A stretch of 64,000 nucleotides of DNA from the NCBI RefSeq assembly GCF_030655195.1, contig NZ_JAURWA010000137.1, positions 1-64,000 of the forward strand, in the 5' to 3' direction. This document shows positions 34,006-41,877 of the stretch, piece after piece (the stretch's first letter is position 1; every line of letters starts with the position of its first letter). This stretch comes from Patulibacter sp. Lineage in GTDB: Bacteria > Actinomycetota > Thermoleophilia > Solirubrobacterales > Solirubrobacteraceae. The position numbers and the translations under genes are program-made. A model generated the notes under the pieces. It had not been told where the DNA came from and searched no databases. It worked only from the letters and a program-made list of their open reading frames with translations.

Positions 34006-34737
34006 GTGCTCGCCCTCCTCTACGACGTGCACGGCAACCTCGCCGCGCTCGAGGCCGTGATCGACGACGCCGAGGCGGCCGGTGCCACGGCGTGGCTCGT
34101 CGGCGGTGACGTCAGCGCCTTCGGCCCCTGGCCCGTCGACGCGCTGCGACGGCTGCGGGGGCTTCAGGACGCCCGGTGGATCCGCGGCAACCACGAGCGC
34201 TGGGCCGTCGAGACCGCCGACGTCCCGGACGTCCCGCTCGCCCGCGGGGGCGTCGTCGCGGCCCGCGAGGCCCTGGGCCCCGCGACGGTCGCCGAGCTCT
34301 ACGCCACGAGCCCGTGGCAGCGCGTCCCCGGCGGCGAGGCGTGGCACGCCTCGCCCCGCTCCGACGTCGACGGCTTCGGGGCCGAGCCCTCCGACGACGA
34401 CGCCGGCCTGCTGGAGCAGCGCACCCCCGACCTGCTCGTCGTCGGCCACACGCACGTGCAGCTGCGCCGCGAGGTCGTCCGCACCGACGGCGGCACCACC
34501 ACCGTCGTCAACCCCGGCAGCGTCGGCCTGCCGTTCGACGGCGACCCGCGCGCGGCCTACGGCCTGCTCGACGACGACGGGGCGGTCGAGCTGCGACGGG
34601 TGGAGTACGACGCCGAGCGCGCCGTCGCCGAGCAGGCCGCCCGCTGGGGCGACGCCGCGTGGGCCCGGGCCGTCGCCGAGACCTACCGCACCGGCCGGCC
34701 GTCCTCCATCACCGCACGGATCGAGAACCCCTCGTGA
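34006..34737 (+). CDS. Calcineurin-like metallophosphoesterase
   Basis: 243 aa from GTG 34006, 6 nt after TACGGT. Metal motifs: LLYDVHGNLAALEAV (DxH), VGGDVSAFGPWP (GD), IRGNHERW (GNHE), VVGHTHVQL (GHTH) and NPGSVGLPFDG. This is the YfcE/MJ0936-like phosphodiesterase group, which acts on cyclic nucleotides or phosphodiesters. Coupled by GTGA overlap to an unknown protein, which suggests a shared pathway. Confidence 0.9.
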   Translation: MLALLYDVHGNLAALEAVIDDAEAAGATAWLVGGDVSAFGPWPVDALRRLRGLQDARWIRGNHERWAVETADVPDVPLARGGVVAAREALGPATVAELYATSPWQRVPGGEAWHASPRSDVDGFGAEPSDDDAGLLEQRTPDLLVVGHTHVQLRREVVRTDGGTTTVVNPGSVGLPFDGDPRAAYGLLDDDGAVELRRVEYDAERAVAEQAARWGDAAWARAVAETYRTGRPSSITARIENPS

Positions 34738-35297
34738 GCGCGCCCGACCAGCCCGCCGCCGGGGACGGGGAGCCCGTCGACGACCGCATCGCGCTCGTCG
34801 CGTCCGTCGGCCCCCTGGACCCGGTCGTGGCGCTGCTGCGCGAGCTGCTGCACGTGGCCTCCGCCGTCCGGGCGACCGCGGTGGTCCCGGCCACCGGGGC
34901 CGAGGAGCCCGCCGTGGTCGACGTCGCGCGCCTGGCCCCGATCGAGGTGGCCCGCGGGGACGAGGTCGTGCACCTCGCCCACTCCGGCCCGCTCGACGTC
35001 GTGCTGCCGACGCTCTTCCCGTTCAAGGACCTGCCGGTCTTCGACGCCGATCCCGAGACCGGCGACGTCGCGGCGCCGCTGGGCGGCGTGGAGCACCGGG
35101 CGATCGGGGTCGCGGAGACCGCGGCCCAGCTGCCGGCCGGCAGCGTCCTGCAGCTGGCGTGGGACACGACCCGGCCCGGCGTGGCCTTCTCGATCACCGC
35201 GCAGTCGCCCGACGCCGGCGAGCCGATCGTCCTCGGGGTCGGGGACCAGGTCTTCCCGATGCCCACCGGCTGGCCGGACGTGCCCACCCTGGCCTGA
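34734..35297 (+). CDS. Hypothetical protein coupled to a phosphoesterase, 187 aa
   Basis: GTG 34734 overlaps the phosphoesterase stop. Acidic protein with a predicted mixed alpha/beta fold (DDRIALVASVGPLDPVVALL, LPTLFPFKDLPVFDADP, FSITAQSPDAGEPIVLG). No signal peptide, membrane span or motif I recognise. Strong third-position G/C and translational coupling support it as a gene. Confidence 0.75.
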   Translation: MSAPDQPAAGDGEPVDDRIALVASVGPLDPVVALLRELLHVASAVRATAVVPATGAEEPAVVDVARLAPIEVARGDEVVHLAHSGPLDVVLPTLFPFKDLPVFDADPETGDVAAPLGGVEHRAIGVAETAAQLPAGSVLQLAWDTTRPGVAFSITAQSPDAGEPIVLGVGDQVFPMPTGWPDVPTLA

Positions 35298-35381
35298 GGG
35301 CCGCGCCGGCGCGGCGGGTGCGGGCCCCGGGGCCGGCCGGCGTCCCTCGGGGCGGGTGCGGGCGCGGGGCCCGACCGGGGT

Positions 35382-35401
35382 CGGTCGGGACGTCCCGACC
35401 G
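35382..35401. promoter_or_regulatory. 20-bp perfect palindrome upstream of bS18
   Basis: CGGTCGGGACGTCCCGACCG reads the same on both strands and lies ~42 bp before the bS18 start, a position suitable for an operator. A half-like copy, TCGGTCGGGACGT, occurs near 40417 in the aldo/keto reductase-Tim44 promoter gap. Confidence 0.45.
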
Positions 35402-35442
35402 GGAGGCACCGGCCGACGGGCCTGTGCCATCATGCCCTGTCT

Positions 35443-35781
35443 ATGGCTCGACCCTCCACGAAGCCGGCCCGTGGCCGGCGCTCCCCGAAGGGCGGTCCCC
35501 GCCGGACCCCCAAGCTCACCAAGGAGCAGGTCGCGCAGATCGATCACCTGCACGTCGACGCGCTCCGCGCGCTCGTCACGGAGAAGGGCAAGATCCGCTC
35601 GCGCCGCGCGACCGGTCTCAACGCCCGCGACCAGGCCCACGCCGCTCGCGCCGTCAAGCAGGCCCGCGAGCTCGCGCTGCTGCCCTACCCGCACCCCCGC
35701 ATGATCTCCATGCCGGGCCGCGAGGACCGCGGCGAGGACAAGCCCGAGCGTGGCGGCCGCGGCCGCCGCGACGACCGCTAG
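35443..35781 (+). CDS. rpsR: Cysteine-free 30S ribosomal protein bS18
   Basis: 112 aa. The core (residues ~35-83: HVDALRALVTEKGKIRSRRA, ARAVKQARELALLPY) is clearly bS18, flanked by basic N-terminal and Arg/Gly/Asp C-terminal tails. There is no cysteine at all, so it lacks the zinc site of C+ S18. In actinobacteria C-minus paralogues are typically Zur-repressed zinc-sparing copies. It is not beside rpsF, ssb or rplI, where the main copy normally sits. Whether this genome has a second S18 cannot be seen. A strong terminator follows. Confidence 0.92.
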   Translation: MARPSTKPARGRRSPKGGPRRTPKLTKEQVAQIDHLHVDALRALVTEKGKIRSRRATGLNARDQAHAARAVKQARELALLPYPHPRMISMPGREDRGEDKPERGGRGRRDDR

Positions 35782-35820
35782 GTCCAGCGCCTTCGAGCGG
35801 CCCCGCCGCTCAGCAGCACC

Positions 35821-35860
35821 CGAACGCCCGGCACCTCGTGCCGGGCGTTCGTCGTTCCGG
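35821..35860 (+). terminator. Intrinsic terminator after bS18, TCGTCGTTCC-tail family
   Basis: 14-bp perfect stem CGAACGCCCGGCAC / GTGCCGGGCGTTCG with CTC loop and tail TCGTTCCGG. Confidence 0.8.
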
Positions 35861-35940
35861 GCCCTCCCCGCCGCCACCCGTCCAGAGGGGGTGAACACCG
35901 ATCCCCCGCGGACCATGGGCGTCAGTAGGGTGATGCGCCG

Positions 35941-37944
35941 ATGTCGCGAACGGGCCGTCAGACACGAGAGCGCATGACCACGCGCACGGCCAAGGACGCG
36001 GGTCCCCCGCCGGCCGACGCGGGCACGAGCGTCAAGCGCCCGCGTCAACCCGAGGGACGGGGGTCGCTCCGCGAGCGGCTGCGCTACCGCTTCGACAACA
36101 GCATGTCGCGCGGCCCGTCGGCGCTCGTCGGGTGGCTCGCGGTCGTCACGCTCGTCCTGATCGTCGTCTTCAGCCTCATCGTGCTGGTGACGCAGATCGC
36201 GCCGTCGACCGACGACGGCGACCGCCCGGGCGTCCGTCAACAGCTCTTCAACAGCCTGATGCACGCCCTGGACCCGGGCACGGTAGCGGGCGACACCGGG
36301 TCGTGGCGGTTCCTGCTGACGATGCTCGCGCTCACGATCGCGGGCCTGTTCGTCGTCAGCGCCCTGATCGGCGTCATCGCCACCGCCATCGACACGCGTC
36401 TGATGGAGCTCCGCCGCGGCCGCTCCCGGGTGCTCGAGCAGGACCACACGCTGATCCTCGGCTGGTCCGACGCCGTGATGACGATCCTCCGCGAGCTCTC
36501 GATCGCCAACGAGAGCCGCAAGCGGCCCGCGGTCGTGATCCTCGCCCCGCGCGACAAGGTCGAGATGGAGGAGGAGATCCGCGAGCGCGCCGGCGATCTG
36601 CGCGGCACCCGCGTCATCTGTCGCACCGGGTCGCCGATCGACGTGACCGACCTGCGGATCGGCAGCCACGAGGACGCCCGGTCGATCATCGTCCTCTCCC
36701 CCGACGGCGAGGAGCCCGACAGCGAGGTCATCAAGACGCTGCTGGCCCTCACCCACCTGCCGCGGTCCGGCGACCGGCCGCTGCACGTCGTCGTCGAGAT
36801 CGAGGACCCCGCGTCGCTCGAGGCCGCGCGCATGGTCGCCGGCACCGGCGTGGTCATCGTCAACAAGCGCGAGACCGTCGCCCGCCTGATCGTGCAGACC
36901 TCGCGCCAGTCCGGTGCGGCGATGGTCTACACGGAGCTCTTCGACTTCGAGGGCGACGAGATCTACTTCCACGACGAGCCGCGCCTGTCCGCCGGGACCT
37001 ACGGCGACACGCTGCTGGGCTACGAGTCCTGCTCCGTCATCGGCTTCGCGGAGGAGGACGGAACCGTCCGCCTGAACCCGCCGATGGACACCCCGCTCGA
37101 CGGCCGCACGCTCGTCGTGATCGCCGAGGACGACTCCGCGCTCGTCGGCGCCCCCGCCGCGGCGGGCCGGGTCGACGACGCGGCCGTGGTCGCCGCGCCC
37201 GTGCGGCCCGAGCCGCCGTCCCGGATCCTCGTCCTGGGCTGGAACGAGCGCGCCCCCAGCGTCGTGCGCGAGCTCGACGAGTACGCGTCGCCGAACTCGC
37301 GACTGTCGATCGTCTCGGAGTTCGGCGACCCCGTCGTCCCCGAGCTCCAGAACCTCGCCGTCGACGTGCGCTCCGGCCGGACGACGGACCGCGCCACGCT
37401 CGAGGGGCTGGACGTCGTCGCCCACGACCAGGTCATCGTCCTCTGCTACTCCGACGACCTCGACATCCAGCGTGCCGACGCCCGCACGCTCGTCACCCTG
37501 CTGCACCTGCGGGAGCTCGCCGTCGCGGACGAGCACGGCCGCAAGCCGGCGATCGTCAGCGAGATGCTCGACGACCGCAACCGCGCCCTCGCCCAGGTCG
37601 CGGAGGTCGACGACGTGATCGTGTCGGACGAGATCCTCAGCCTGATCCTCGCCCAGATCTCCGAGGAGGCCCGACTGGACGCCGTCTTCACCGACCTGCT
37701 GGACGCGGACGGCTCCGAGATCTACCTCCGGCCCGCCGGGGACTACGTCGCCCTGGGCGGCGAGGTCAGCTACGCGACCGTCGTCGACGCCGCCCGCCGC
37801 CGGGGCGAGACCGCGATCGGCTACCGCGACGCGAGCGAGGCCCGCAACGCCGAGCTGGCCTACGGCGTGCGGGTCAACCCGCCGAAGTCGCTCGTCCTCT
37901 CCCCCGACGCCGCGGACCGCGTCGTCGTCCTGGCCGAGGACTGA
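35941..37944 (+). CDS. CASTOR/POLLUX-like ion channel with RCK domains
   Basis: 667 aa from ATG 35941, 9 nt after TAGGGT. Two membrane helices (ALVGWLAVVTLVLIVVFSLIV, residues ~61-81; FLLTMLALTIAGLFVVSALIG, ~123-143) flank a pore-helix-like stretch (MHALDPGTVAGDTGSW). Two RCK-like Rossmann domains follow (HTLILGWSDAVMTILRELS ~170; RILVLGWNERAPSVVRELDE ~425). This matches bacterial relatives of plant CASTOR/POLLUX, which gate K+ or Ca2+ flux in response to ligands. Ion selectivity is not readable. Alone in its transcription unit. Confidence 0.85.
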   Translation: MSRTGRQTRERMTTRTAKDAGPPPADAGTSVKRPRQPEGRGSLRERLRYRFDNSMSRGPSALVGWLAVVTLVLIVVFSLIVLVTQIAPSTDDGDRPGVRQQLFNSLMHALDPGTVAGDTGSWRFLLTMLALTIAGLFVVSALIGVIATAIDTRLMELRRGRSRVLEQDHTLILGWSDAVMTILRELSIANESRKRPAVVILAPRDKVEMEEEIRERAGDLRGTRVICRTGSPIDVTDLRIGSHEDARSIIVLSPDGEEPDSEVIKTLLALTHLPRSGDRPLHVVVEIEDPASLEAARMVAGTGVVIVNKRETVARLIVQTSRQSGAAMVYTELFDFEGDEIYFHDEPRLSAGTYGDTLLGYESCSVIGFAEEDGTVRLNPPMDTPLDGRTLVVIAEDDSALVGAPAAAGRVDDAAVVAAPVRPEPPSRILVLGWNERAPSVVRELDEYASPNSRLSIVSEFGDPVVPELQNLAVDVRSGRTTDRATLEGLDVVAHDQVIVLCYSDDLDIQRADARTLVTLLHLRELAVADEHGRKPAIVSEMLDDRNRALAQVAEVDDVIVSDEILSLILAQISEEARLDAVFTDLLDADGSEIYLRPAGDYVALGGEVSYATVVDAARRRGETAIGYRDASEARNAELAYGVRVNPPKSLVLSPDAADRVVVLAED

Positions 37945-38010
37945 CCCCCGGCCCCGTACCGCCGGGCCCGTACCGCCGGGCCGCGCGTCGGGCCTGCCTA
38001 CACTCGAAGG

Positions 38011-38307
38011 GTGAGCATCGAGCGCGGGTTCTCCGACTCCGAGCCTGTGGGACGGCAGGCCCGCGCGCGGGCGGACCGCCGCGACCAGCACGTCGGCCTG
38101 CTCGGGCACGGCACGCTGGCCTGCCCGGAGTGCGACGCCCCGGTCTCCCCCGGCCCCGGGCCCCGGTCGCCCGCCCAGCCGCTGATGTGCCCGGTCTGCG
38201 CCCACGACGGCCGGCTGCGCGACTTCCTCTCGATGCGCACCCCGGTGCGCCCCGCGCGCGTCGAGGTCCGCCTCGTCCACGCGCGGCCACGCGCGTCGCG
38301 ACGCTGA
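38011..38307 (+). CDS. Small zinc-ribbon protein, 98 aa
   Basis: GTG 38011 lies 6 nt after TACACT. A four-cysteine ribbon is seen: LACPECDAPVS and LMCPVCAHDG about 18 residues apart (residues ~39-72). Basic ends (RQARARADRRDQH and RLVHARPRASRR) suggest nucleic-acid contact. No family recognised beyond the ribbon. Confidence 0.7.
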   Translation: MSIERGFSDSEPVGRQARARADRRDQHVGLLGHGTLACPECDAPVSPGPGPRSPAQPLMCPVCAHDGRLRDFLSMRTPVRPARVEVRLVHARPRASRR

Positions 38308-38362
38308 GACGGGCCGTCGCCCGACGACGCCCGCCCGGGCGGCCGGTCGTAGGCTGGGACCC

Positions 38363-38935
38363 ATGACCGGGACCGATCCGACCATGCGCGAGCGGATGCT
38401 CGCGGGCGAGCAGTACATCGCCGACGACCCCGACCTGCACGCCGCGGCGATCGCGGCGCAGCGCCTCGCCCACGAGCTGAACGCCACGGACCCGGGTGAC
38501 GCCGACGCCCGCCGGGCGCTCCTGGAGCGGCTGCTCGGCGGGATCGGCGAGGAGACCGAGATCCGCTCGCCGTTCTTCGTCGACTACGGCGCGCACACGA
38601 CGGTCGGCGCGCGCACGTTCGTCAACTACGGCCTGATGTGCCTCGACGTCGCCCGGGTGACCATCGGCGACGACGTGCAGATCGGCCCGAACGTGCAGCT
38701 CCTGACCCCGACGCACCCGGTGGCGCCGGAGCCGCGGCGGCAGAAGTGGGAGGCGGCCCGACCGATCACGATCGGCGACAACGTCTGGCTCGGCGGCGGC
38801 GTGGTCGTCTGCCCGGGCGTGACGATCGGCGAGAACACGGTCGTCGGCGCCGGATCCGTCGTCACCCGCGACCTGCCCGCGAACGTCGTGGCGGTCGGCA
38901 ACCCCGCCCGGGTCCTGCGGTCCGTCGAGGACTAG
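38363..38935 (+). CDS. Maltose/galactoside O-acetyltransferase (LbH hexapeptide family)
   Basis: 190 aa from ATG 38363, 7 nt after TAGGCT. N-terminal MAC domain (MRERMLAGEQYIADDPDL) and left-handed beta helix with catalytic His in LLTPTHPVAPEPRR (~118). Closing repeats VTIGENTVVGAGSVVTRDLP. Such enzymes acetylate sugars with acetyl-CoA. Its stop codon overlaps that of the convergent DUF1653 gene through a shared CTAG. Confidence 0.93.
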   Translation: MTGTDPTMRERMLAGEQYIADDPDLHAAAIAAQRLAHELNATDPGDADARRALLERLLGGIGEETEIRSPFFVDYGAHTTVGARTFVNYGLMCLDVARVTIGDDVQIGPNVQLLTPTHPVAPEPRRQKWEAARPITIGDNVWLGGGVVVCPGVTIGENTVVGAGSVVTRDLPANVVAVGNPARVLRSVED

Positions 38936-39195
38936 GCGGGCGGCACGTCGACCGGCGCGAACCGCGGGACGGTCCGGCCGTCGACGGTCACGGTCTCCAG
39001 CCACATCGTCCGCGGGCGGACCCAGGTGCCGTGCTCGCCGTAGAGCTGGCGGTAGACGACGAGGCGCTCCTCGGTCTCGCTGTGGCGCGCCTCGAACAGC
39101 ACCTCGTACTCCGGCCCCTTGTAGTGCCGGTACCGGCCCGGGGCGACGGGCGCCCCGTCGTCCGGGGCCCCGGTCGACCCGCCCTCGGCCGGCAC
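38932..39195 (-). CDS. DUF1653-domain protein, 87 aa
   Basis: GTG 39195 is 2 nt after the aldo/keto reductase stop; the ORF-track version starting at 39765 runs inside that gene. DUF1653 core: GRYRHYKGPEYEVLFEARHS, LVVYRQLYGEHGTWVRP, MWLETVTVDG, i.e. a small beta-barrel-like domain of unknown function. Likely cotranscribed with the reductase. Confidence 0.85.
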   Translation of the reverse strand: MPAEGGSTGAPDDGAPVAPGRYRHYKGPEYEVLFEARHSETEERLVVYRQLYGEHGTWVRPRTMWLETVTVDGRTVPRFAPVDVPPA

Positions 39196-39197
39196 GC

Positions 39198-40349
39198 TCA
39201 GGCCGTCGTCTTGACGAGCTGCTGGTCGGGATCGATCCCCCACCGCCGGGCGGCCTGCAGCTCCGGGGTCCCGATCGCCCACGCGTCGGGCAGCTCGGCG
39301 TCGCCCTCGAACACCGGGGAGGCACCCTTCAGCGCCATCGACCCGGAGTTGTCGCCCAGGTGCGTGATCCGCTCGATCTCGGTCGGGGAGAGGCGGATCT
39401 CGGCGGGCAGCGCGGCCAGCTCGAGCTTCTTGCCGCCGATCGGCTTGGGCGCGACGTCGACGCTGCCCGGCAGCTCCTGGATCAGCGTCGGCACGACGCA
39501 CGCGACGGCCGGCTGGGCGAGCGCCCACTGCGCGGCGGTCTGCATCGGGGTCAGGCCGCGGGCCTTGCCGACCGTCGCGACCTTGTCGACGATCGAGAGG
39601 CCGCGCTCGACCCAGCCGTCGGGCCGGTACCGCCGGTGGTCGTGGTCGCCCATCGGCGTGTCGGCCCGCAGGTCGCCCCAGAAGATGCCGCCGTAGTCGA
39701 CCACGCGGGTGAGGACGTCGACCTCGTGCTGCTCGCAGGACTCGAGCACCAGGCGGCCCGGCCACGGCTCGAGCGGGCCGAGGATGAGCATCGCCCAGTC
39801 GATGCGATCGCCGAAGCGGTCGAGGCAGGCGAGGATGTCGAGGGTGAAGCCGTTGGCCGGCCCCGGCGCGACGCCGATCGCGCTCGTGAGCCCGTCGTCC
39901 TTCAGCGCCTGCATCGCGTCCCAGACGACCTCGGACGTGTAGCCGACGTGGTCGGGGTTGTGGAGCATCAGCAGGTCGAACCGGTCGGTCCCGCAGCGCT
40001 CGAGGCTGGCCTCCGTCGCGCGACGGAGGTAGTCCGCGTAGCCGTCGGGGCCGCGCAGGCCGGGGTCGGTGAAGCGCGGGAAGCCCTTCGCGCCGCGGCG
40101 CTCCCCGTCGACGAAGTCGTGGCCGACCGCGCCGACGATCCGCACGTCGGAGCGCTTCTCCCCCTCGATCGCCCGGGCGACGAGACGATCCGCCTCGCCG
40201 GTGCCGTAGACGTCGGCCGTGACGATCGTGCGCAGCCGGCCCTCGGGTCGCAGCAGCTCCACGAGCTCGTCCGCGGACAGCTCCTGCCCGTAGTGCATGA
40301 ACCGCCCGCCGCTCCAGGCGCCGAGCGCCGCGTGTCCCAAGTCGACCAT
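39198..40349 (-). CDS. Aldo/keto reductase
   Basis: 383 aa from ATG 40349, 6 nt after TACCCT. TIM-barrel features: DVYGTGEADRLVARAIEG (residues ~46-64), DRFDLLMLHNPD (~123-134; active-site region), IGVAPGPANGF and QTAAQWALAQPAVACVVPT. The family reduces carbonyls with NADPH. It is longer than a typical AKR (~330 aa), mainly in the mid-barrel loops. Catalytic Tyr is probably in VYGTGE. Substrate unknown. Confidence 0.87.
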   Translation of the reverse strand: MVDLGHAALGAWSGGRFMHYGQELSADELVELLRPEGRLRTIVTADVYGTGEADRLVARAIEGEKRSDVRIVGAVGHDFVDGERRGAKGFPRFTDPGLRGPDGYADYLRRATEASLERCGTDRFDLLMLHNPDHVGYTSEVVWDAMQALKDDGLTSAIGVAPGPANGFTLDILACLDRFGDRIDWAMLILGPLEPWPGRLVLESCEQHEVDVLTRVVDYGGIFWGDLRADTPMGDHDHRRYRPDGWVERGLSIVDKVATVGKARGLTPMQTAAQWALAQPAVACVVPTLIQELPGSVDVAPKPIGGKKLELAALPAEIRLSPTEIERITHLGDNSGSMALKGASPVFEGDAELPDAWAIGTPELQAARRWGIDPDQQLVKTTA

Positions 40350-40516
40350 GCCGTCAGGGTACGACGCGCGGGAGGGGCGGGGTCGCCGGGCCGCCCGGGG
40401 TCGCGGTCCGACGCGTCGGTCGGGACGTGCCAGACGGATCGCCCCGGCCGGGACGCACCTGGCTGCCGGTTGCCGAGGGGCTCGACTCCCGCCGAGCGGC
40501 GGGCCATGATGGCCGC

Positions 40517-41806
40517 GTGTCCGTCCTCGCGTCCCTGCTGACCCACCCGCTCGTCGCCCAGGCGGGCTCCGGGTCGTCCGGGTTCTCGGGCGGCGGCGGA
40601 GGGGGCGGAGGGGGCGGGTTCTCCGGCGGATCGTCCGGCTCCTCGGGAGCGGGCGAGGGCGACGGCACGGTCGGGCTGATCATCATCGTGCTCGTCCTGC
40701 TCTTCGTCGTCGGCGGCGCGGTCCTGCGGTGGTGGACCGTGCAGAGGCGTCGCCAGGCCCAGCGGGCGCGCGACCGCGAGGCGCGCGCCGGAGCCGTGGT
40801 GGCGGCCGAGGACGACCCGGACTTCGACGCCGACGGGCTCGTCGCGACCGCCACCGACCTCGTCGTGACCGTGCAGACCGCGTGGGACGCCCGCGACCGC
40901 GAGGCGCTGGGCCGGCTGATCGGCGGCGACCTGCTCGACGAGTGGGTACGGCGCCTCGACGACTTCGACGAGAAGAAGTGGCACAACCGCGTCGTCCTGA
41001 CCGGCGAGCCGGAGATCCGCCTCATCACCCTGGTCAACCGCCGCGAGGACGCCGACGACCGCGTCGTCTTCCACCTCACGCTCGAGATGGATGCGTGGGT
41101 CGACAGCCCGGAGGGCAAGAAGTACGCCACCGGCAAGAAGGGCCCCTCGACCACCCTCTCCGAGTACTGGACGATGGCCAAGCACCGCGACGAGTGGCGC
41201 CTCGTCTCGATCGAGGGCGACGTGGAGGGCGGCCACCACCTGACGTCGCGGAACATCCTCGACCCGGCGGAGGACCCCGAGCTGGCGGCCGCCTCCCGCA
41301 CCGAGATCGCGACGGAGGACGCCCCCACCCACTCCGTCGCCGGCTTCGTCTCGACGAGCTTCCGTGACGACGCGCGCGCGGCGGCCCTGGACCTGGCGCT
41401 CGTCGACGACCGCTGGAGCCCCGACGTGCTGCGGATCGCGGTGGATCGCGCCGTCGCCGCATGGGCCGTCGCGGTGGACGGCCCCGACGACGACCTCGAC
41501 CGCCTCGCGGACCCCGAGGCCGTGCGCTGGCTCCTGCACGGTCCCGACACGACGGGCAAGACCCGCACCGTCGTCCGCGGCCCCCAGGTCGACGACGTGA
41601 CGATCATCGCCGTGACCGACGCCGGGGAGCGCGGCGAGATGGTCGTGCGGCTGCGGTACCGCGCCCGCTGGTACCGGGAGGATCGCGACACCGCCGCGGT
41701 CCTCTCCGGCGACAAGCGGACCGAGACGCGGCGCAGCAACTCGTGGACGTTCGCCCTGACCGACGACGCCGAGAACCCCTGGCGGCTCGTGCGGGTCGGC
41801 GGCTGA
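40517..41806 (+). CDS. Tim44-like domain membrane protein
   Basis: 429 aa from GTG 40517, 6 nt after CATGAT. A short hydrophobic N-terminus ends in a Gly/Ser run (ten consecutive Gly near residue 25), then a membrane span (VGLIIIVLVLLFVVGGAVL, ~50-68) and a soluble Tim44-like domain (AWDARDREALGRLIGGDLLDEW; EYWTMAKHRDEWRLVSIEGD), apparently followed by a second, degenerate copy (~290-425, ending NSWTFALTDDAENPWRLV). Mitochondrial Tim44 tethers a chaperone; the bacterial function is unknown. It precedes the acyltransferase pair by 71 bp. Confidence 0.85.
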   Translation: MSVLASLLTHPLVAQAGSGSSGFSGGGGGGGGGGFSGGSSGSSGAGEGDGTVGLIIIVLVLLFVVGGAVLRWWTVQRRRQAQRARDREARAGAVVAAEDDPDFDADGLVATATDLVVTVQTAWDARDREALGRLIGGDLLDEWVRRLDDFDEKKWHNRVVLTGEPEIRLITLVNRREDADDRVVFHLTLEMDAWVDSPEGKKYATGKKGPSTTLSEYWTMAKHRDEWRLVSIEGDVEGGHHLTSRNILDPAEDPELAAASRTEIATEDAPTHSVAGFVSTSFRDDARAAALDLALVDDRWSPDVLRIAVDRAVAAWAVAVDGPDDDLDRLADPEAVRWLLHGPDTTGKTRTVVRGPQVDDVTIIAVTDAGERGEMVVRLRYRARWYREDRDTAAVLSGDKRTETRRSNSWTFALTDDAENPWRLVRVGG

Positions 41807-41877
41807 GCGGCACGGGGCGCCACCCCCCGAACGGGCGACGGGACACCGGGGAGCCCCGAACGGGCATGCTTCCGCCC

